A DNA stretch of 8,376 bases, taken from NCBI GenBank assembly GCA_900551135.1, contig URUX01000109.1:1-8376 (forward strand). The letters run 5' to 3'. The notes beneath the pieces are model-generated. The model ran no database searches and was not told where the DNA came from. It saw nothing but the letters and a program-made list of their open reading frames with translations. Of the stretch, positions 5,131 to 8,376 are shown in pieces. The position numbers and the translations under genes are program-made. Position 1 is the stretch's first letter. Each line of letters opens with the position of its first letter. Source of the stretch: an uncultured Clostridium sp. GTDB taxonomy: Bacteria > Bacillota > Clostridia > Lachnospirales > Lachnospiraceae.

Positions 5131-6573
5131 ATGAATTATGGAATTATAAAAACAATCATTGGCTGGACACTGATTTTGGAGGCAGCACTAATGGCGCCGT
5201 CTGCGTTTGTGGCGATTCTCTATAGCGAGAAAACAGCGCTGTGGTCGTTTCTTGCAACTATGGCGATCTGTTTTATTGTGGGACGGATGCTGACATGGAA
5301 AAAACCGGCCAGCCAGATATTTTTTACCAGAGAAGGATTTGTAAGCGTTGCCTTAAGCTGGATTGCGCTGAGTATTATGGGAGGACTTCCCTTTCTGTTC
5401 AGCGGTTCCATTGCAAGTCCCATTGATGCTTTATTTGAAACGGTTTCCGGATTTACCACTACAGGAGCCAGTATTTTACCGTCTGTAGAAGAACTTCCCA
5501 GGAGCATTCTTTTTTGGAGGAGTTTTACCCACTGGATCGGCGGTATGGGAGTGCTGGTGTTCCTTCTGACGCTTTTGCCGATGACCGGCGGGTTTCATAT
5601 GAACATTATGAAAGCGGAGAGCCCGGGTCCTTCTGTCAGCCGTCTGGTTCCAAAAGTCCGTTCTACAGCCAAGATATTGTATGAGATTTATATTGGAATG
5701 ACGATTTTGGAAATTGTGCTGCTTCTGATTGGCCGGATGCCGCTGTTTGATGCGCTGACCCTGTCATTTGGTACAGCCGGAACCGGAGGATTTGGTATCC
5801 GCAATGACAGCATTGCAGGCTATTCCGTTTACCATCAGGTGGTAATTACTATTTTTATGATTTTATTCGGCATTAATTTCAATGCCTACTTCTTTATCCT
5901 GATGGGAAAAGCCAAACAGGCATTTCAGATTGAAGAGGTAAAAGGATATCTGCTGATTATCGGTGTATCGATTCTGGTGATTACAGCCAATATCTGGCAT
6001 ATGTACGGCAGCATTGCTGCTGCATTTCAGCAGGCAGCGTTTCAGGTGGCATCGATCATTACGACTACGGGATATGCAACAACAAACTTTGACCTGTGGC
6101 CTCAGGTATCCAGAACGATTTTGGTTATGCTGATGTTTGTGGGAGCCTGCGCAGGCAGTACCGGCGGCGGTATTAAGGTTTCCAGATTTTTGATTCTGCA
6201 GAAAACAGTGAGAAAAGAACTGCTTCAGTATGCCCATCCAAAGAGTGTAAAGAAGATTAAAATGGACGGCAAAAGCATTGAGCACGAGGTGGTTCGTTCT
6301 ACCAATGTCTTTATGATTACATATGTGCTGATTTTTGCATTTTCGATTCTGCTTCTGGCCTTTGATAATCTGGATCTGGTTACGAACTTTACGGCAGTTG
6401 CTGCAACGCTGAACAACATTGGGCCTGGTCTGGAGTTAGTCGGGCCGTCTGCCAATTTCTCTGGTTTTTCGAATGGGGCAAAACTGGTGCTGATATTTGA
6501 TATGTTAGCCGGACGTTTGGAATTGTTCCCGCTTCTGCTGCTGTTTGCAAGGGATACCTGGAGAAAATTTTAA
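5131..6573 (+). CDS. trkH: Trk potassium uptake system membrane subunit TrkH
   Basis: This is the K+-conducting membrane protein of the Trk system, 480 residues, of the TrkH/KtrB family with four membrane-pore-membrane repeats. The four filter segments are visible: SGFTTTGAS (106-114), GTAGTGGFG (214-222), IITTTGYAT (309-317) and LNNIGPGL (427-434). The glycine-rich CAGSTGGGIKVSRF (340-353) is the intramembrane loop after pore 3 that gates the channel in the family. The C-terminus MLAGRLELFPLLLLF (458-472) is characteristic. The start ATG is 3 bases after the trkA stop and has only a weak upstream AACAGG, so translation is probably coupled to trkA. The TrkA partner with two RCK domains argues for TrkH rather than KtrB. 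A terminator follows at 6601-6646. Confidence 0.96.
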   Translation: MNYGIIKTIIGWTLILEAALMAPSAFVAILYSEKTALWSFLATMAICFIVGRMLTWKKPASQIFFTREGFVSVALSWIALSIMGGLPFLFSGSIASPIDALFETVSGFTTTGASILPSVEELPRSILFWRSFTHWIGGMGVLVFLLTLLPMTGGFHMNIMKAESPGPSVSRLVPKVRSTAKILYEIYIGMTILEIVLLLIGRMPLFDALTLSFGTAGTGGFGIRNDSIAGYSVYHQVVITIFMILFGINFNAYFFILMGKAKQAFQIEEVKGYLLIIGVSILVITANIWHMYGSIAAAFQQAAFQVASIITTTGYATTNFDLWPQVSRTILVMLMFVGACAGSTGGGIKVSRFLILQKTVRKELLQYAHPKSVKKIKMDGKSIEHEVVRSTNVFMITYVLIFAFSILLLAFDNLDLVTNFTAVAATLNNIGPGLELVGPSANFSGFSNGAKLVLIFDMLAGRLELFPLLLLFARDTWRKF

Positions 6574-6600
6574 CAGACGCTGAGAAAAAAGATATAAAAA

Positions 6601-6646
6601 AATGGCTGGGAGATGAATGGATAGCGATTCATTTCTCAGCCATTTT
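6601..6646. terminator. Bidirectional terminator between trkH and the convergent acidic-protein gene
   Basis: The 18-bp arm AATGGCTGGGAGATGAAT (6601-6618) pairs with 6627-6644 through two G-T wobbles and an 8-nt loop. TTTT ends the plus-strand arm, and an A8 run (6595-6602) gives a strong U-tract on the minus strand. It serves trkH (stop 27 bases upstream) and the minus-strand gene ending at 6661. Confidence 0.9.
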
Positions 6647-6660
6647 GGCAGATATGAAAA

Positions 6661-7284
6661 TTATTCGGTGATTTCTTCTACTGTGGTAGTTTCTTCTGCA
6701 GGCGCAGTCTCAGGCTGGTGTGCGGTCTTTTCCATTTGCTCTGCAAAGGCATCTGCCGCTTCGGCAAGATGGGAAGCATTTTCCGCATCTTTATAATAAA
6801 TATCGGTTTCACCGTATTTTTCCCGGTAGGAATCCAGGGTATCGCGGACAACGGCTCCGGCAATATGGGCAGTATCCACAGCAGCGCTGACTGCATCATG
6901 GGCGGTATCCTTTAAAATGGCAGCCGTATCTTTTAATACGTCTTTGGCAGCGCTGGCAGCGTCTTCTACAGATTCCTTTACATCTTTGGCAGCAGCTTTA
7001 AATTCGTCTTTGCTGGAAGAAAGGGAAACGTAATTGCGCTGGGACGGATTGTTTAAATCTGCAGCCGGTTCTTTTTCTTCGAAGTCTTCGTCTTCAAACT
7101 CATCTTCGTCAAATTCATCTTCGTCAAAATCGTCATCCTCAAAGTCTTCGTCTTCAAAATCGTGGAAATCCCGCTCTAATGCTTTATGAAACGATTTGTA
7201 TCTGGCAAAGTAAGCGATACCTGCTGCAGCGGCGCCTGCCCCTGCGACAAATGCCAGTACCTTTCCCAATCTGTTTTTAGCCAT
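6661..7284 (-). CDS. Membrane-anchored acidic repeat protein of unknown function (YtxH/LEA-like helices)
   Basis: This is a 207-residue protein not recognised as a named family. Start ATG 7284 has AAGGAG (7292-7297 on the complement) at 7-nt spacing; an earlier in-frame ATG at 7308 lies upstream of that site and is unlikely. A basic N-terminus (MAKNRLGK) and one Ala/Gly-rich membrane segment (about 9-28) come first, then a basic FARYKSFHK stretch. Residues 43-69 are near-perfect pentapeptides of Phe plus four acidic residues (FEDED, FEDDD, FDEDE, FDEDE, FEDED). Residues about 93-152 form charged amphipathic helix with an 11-residue period (AAKDVKESVED, AASAAKDVLKD, TAAILKDTAHD and so on), like LEA or apolipoprotein helices. 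The C-terminus (190-207) is Pro/Thr/Glu-rich and disordered. The N-terminal anchor followed by helices recalls YtxH-type stress proteins, but similarity is only compositional. It is divergent from groES and convergent with trkH. Confidence 0.85.
   Translation of the reverse strand: MAKNRLGKVLAFVAGAGAAAAGIAYFARYKSFHKALERDFHDFEDEDFEDDDFDEDEFDEDEFEDEDFEEKEPAADLNNPSQRNYVSLSSSKDEFKAAAKDVKESVEDAASAAKDVLKDTAAILKDTAHDAVSAAVDTAHIAGAVVRDTLDSYREKYGETDIYYKDAENASHLAEAADAFAEQMEKTAHQPETAPAEETTTVEEITE
7084..7158 (-). repeat. 15-bp coding repeats for acidic F(D/E)4 pentapeptides
   Basis: Five consecutive 15-bp units encode FEDED, FEDDD, FDEDE, FDEDE and FEDED inside the minus-strand acidic protein. Synonymous and Asp/Glu changes separate the units, so the array is not freshly duplicated, yet the Phe spacing is exact. 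Confidence 0.85.
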
Positions 7285-7324
7285 AAAATAACTCCTTTCA
7301 GTCTTCACTTTGAAATAAAACTAG

Positions 7325-7352
7325 TAACTGTTTATTATTAACTGTTATTGTA
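7325..7352. repeat. Direct repeat TAACTGTT with 14-bp period in the divergent region
   Basis: TAACTGTT occurs at 7325-7332 and 7339-7346, separated by TATTAT, in the leader or promoter zone of the minus-strand acidic-protein gene. It might be an operator with two half-sites on one face of the helix or simple AT-rich coincidence. No clear minus-strand promoter could be fixed around it. Confidence 0.35.
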
Positions 7353-7434
7353 ATACGGATTGAAGAAAAAGAAAAGGTATAAAACAGGAATTTTTCGATA
7401 TGTTTTATATGGAAGTATAAAAAAAAACATAAAA

Positions 7435-7461
7435 TTAGCACTCAACACTTGACAGTGCTAA
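7435..7461. promoter_or_regulatory. CIRCE operator (HrcA binding site)
   Basis: TTAGCACTC (7435-7443), nine bases, then CAGTGCTAA (7453-7461). This matches the CIRCE consensus TTAGCACTC-N9-GAGTGCTAA except for one base, C for G at 7453. That base is also part of the TTGACA -35 box, which explains the departure. A further half-site, GAGTGCTAT (7466-7474), overlaps the -10 box. HrcA binding here should block RNA polymerase and relieve repression under heat or unfolded-protein stress. Confidence 0.93.
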
Positions 7462-7477
7462 TAATGAGTGCTATAAC
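7449..7477 (+). promoter_or_regulatory. groESL sigma-A promoter
   Basis: A perfect -35, TTGACA (7449-7454), is separated by 17 bp from TATAAC (7472-7477). It lies inside and just downstream of the CIRCE element. An A9 run (7419-7427) upstream may act as an UP element. The expected start is near 7484, about 46 bases before ATG 7530, so CIRCE lies in the promoter rather than in the transcript. Confidence 0.88.
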
Positions 7478-7529
7478 TTTACCAGAAAGAGAAATGAAAA
7501 ACAGATTGATATAAAGGAGGATTTTTGTA

Positions 7530-7814
7530 ATGAAGTTAGTACCATTATTTGACAGAGTTGTATTAAAACAGTTAGTTGCAGAAGAAACCACCAAATCTGG
7601 TATCGTATTACCAGGACAGGCAAAGGAAAAACCACAGCAGGCTGAGGTTGTAGCAGTTGGCCCAGGCGGAGTGGTAGACGGCAAGGAGATTACCATGCAG
7701 GTAAAGGCAGGCGACAAGGTAATTTACTCCAAATACTCCGGAACCGATGTAGAGGTTGACGACGAGAAGTACGTTATTGTTAAGCAGAACGATATTTTAG
7801 CAGTAATCCAGTAA
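7530..7814 (+). CDS. groES: Co-chaperonin GroES (10 kDa chaperonin)
   Basis: This is the 94-residue cap of the GroEL folding chamber, in the cytoplasm. The N-terminal strand MKLVPLFDRVVLKQ is followed by the mobile loop that docks GroEL (about residues 17-34; ETTKSGIVLPGQAKEK with the hydrophobic IVL contact). The core is AEVVAVGPGG (38-47), then KAGDKVIYSKYSGTDVEVDDEKYVIVKQNDILAVI. Length and motifs are normal. AAAGGAGG (7513-7520) lies 9 bases before the ATG. groEL starts 37 bases after the stop, giving the usual groESL operon under the HrcA/CIRCE-controlled promoter. Confidence 0.98.
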   Translation: MKLVPLFDRVVLKQLVAEETTKSGIVLPGQAKEKPQQAEVVAVGPGGVVDGKEITMQVKAGDKVIYSKYSGTDVEVDDEKYVIVKQNDILAVIQ

Positions 7815-7851
7815 TTTTATTAAATTATCTATAGTTGGAGGTTGATGAACC

Positions 7852-8376
7852 ATGGCAAAGGAAATTAAATACGGCGTAGAAGCCAGAAAAGCATTAGAGG
7901 CTGGCGTAAACCAGTTAGCAGATACTGTTCGTGTAACATTAGGTCCCAAAGGACGCAACGTAGTATTAGACAAATCTTTCGGCGCTCCGCTGATTACCAA
8001 TGACGGCGTTACCATTGCAAAAGAGATTGAACTGGAAAACGCATTTGAAAACATGGGAGCCCAGTTAGTAAAAGAAGTTGCTACCAAGACCAATGACGTA
8101 GCTGGTGACGGTACTACTACCGCAACCGTTCTGGCTCAGGCTATGATTAACGAAGGCATGAAGAACCTGGCAGCAGGCGCAAACCCAATCGTATTAAGAA
8201 AGGGTATGAAGAAAGCATGTGAGGCTGTTGTAGAAGAGATTGCCAAGATGAGCAAGCCAATCGAAGGCAAAGAGCAGATTGCAAGAGTAGCAGCTATTTC
8301 CGCTTCTGATGATGAAGTTGGCGATTTAGTAGCAGACGCTATGGAAAAGGTTTCCAAGGACGGCGTTATTACCATC
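7852..8376 (+). CDS. groEL: Chaperonin GroEL (60 kDa), N-terminal part, cut by the window end
   Basis: The first 175 codons of the ATP-driven folding chamber subunit are present and the frame is open to the last base; a complete GroEL is about 540 residues. Visible are the nucleotide-binding elements of the equatorial domain: TLGPKGRNVVLDK (29-41), NDGVTIAKEIEL (50-61) and VAGDGTTTATVLA (83-95), which includes the Asp equivalent to E. coli D87. The start of the intermediate domain follows (from about 136; VAAISASDDEVGDLVADAMEKV). The apical domain lies outside the window. GGAGG (7837-7841) lies 10 bases before ATG 7852. It is cotranscribed with groES. No frameshift or missing key residue is seen in this part. 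Confidence 0.98.
   Translation, partial: MAKEIKYGVEARKALEAGVNQLADTVRVTLGPKGRNVVLDKSFGAPLITNDGVTIAKEIELENAFENMGAQLVKEVATKTNDVAGDGTTTATVLAQAMINEGMKNLAAGANPIVLRKGMKKACEAVVEEIAKMSKPIEGKEQIARVAAISASDDEVGDLVADAMEKVSKDGVITI

Noticed and set aside
5863..6285. 140-codon minus-strand reading frame
   Set aside because: It is antisense to trkH, with Cys/His-rich, low-quality composition typical of a shadow frame.

Overview
The window looks like a chromosomal segment of a low-to-moderate G+C Firmicute, most likely a clostridial gut anaerobe of the Lachnospiraceae type. That placement is an inference from strong AGGAGG-type ribosome binding sites, the HrcA/CIRCE-type groESL promoter, CUT1 sugar permeases with no dedicated ATPase beside them, and overall gene style. 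No marker gene fixes the species.

Layout. Positions 1-40 hold what may be the last codons of an upstream gene, followed by a 14-bp tandem duplication and a hairpin. Two membrane permeases of a carbohydrate ABC importer follow (164-1243 and 1256-2092). Next, with its own candidate promoter, is a 265-residue soluble protein with a discoidin/F5-8C-like carbohydrate-binding fold (2221-3018). Positions 3019-3762 carry no convincing gene, but contain three related hairpin terminators and an array of degenerate 51/52-bp repeats. Then comes the Trk potassium uptake pair trkA-trkH (3763-6573), closed by a bidirectional terminator. The terminator is shared with a convergent gene for a membrane-anchored, highly acidic repeat protein (6661-7284, minus strand). 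A divergent intergenic region with a CIRCE operator leads into groES (7530-7814) and the first 175 codons of groEL, which runs off the window end.

How the genes work together. The two permeases should form the channel of a sugar importer whose binding protein probably lies just upstream and whose ATPase is probably encoded elsewhere. The carbohydrate-binding-like protein may belong to the same sugar-use locus. TrkA (cytosolic NAD-binding gate) and TrkH (membrane pore) form a K+ uptake system. GroES and GroEL form the heat-inducible chaperonin, repressed by HrcA at CIRCE.

The coding genes are mostly ordinary. The least explained stretch is 3066-3606. There, four 51/52-bp repeats can each be read as one 17-residue peptide repeat, carry dyad-symmetric arms, and lie between hairpins that differ from one another mostly by transitions. 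This could be a decayed repeat gene, a small structured RNA or an intergenic repeat family, and the sequence alone does not decide between them.
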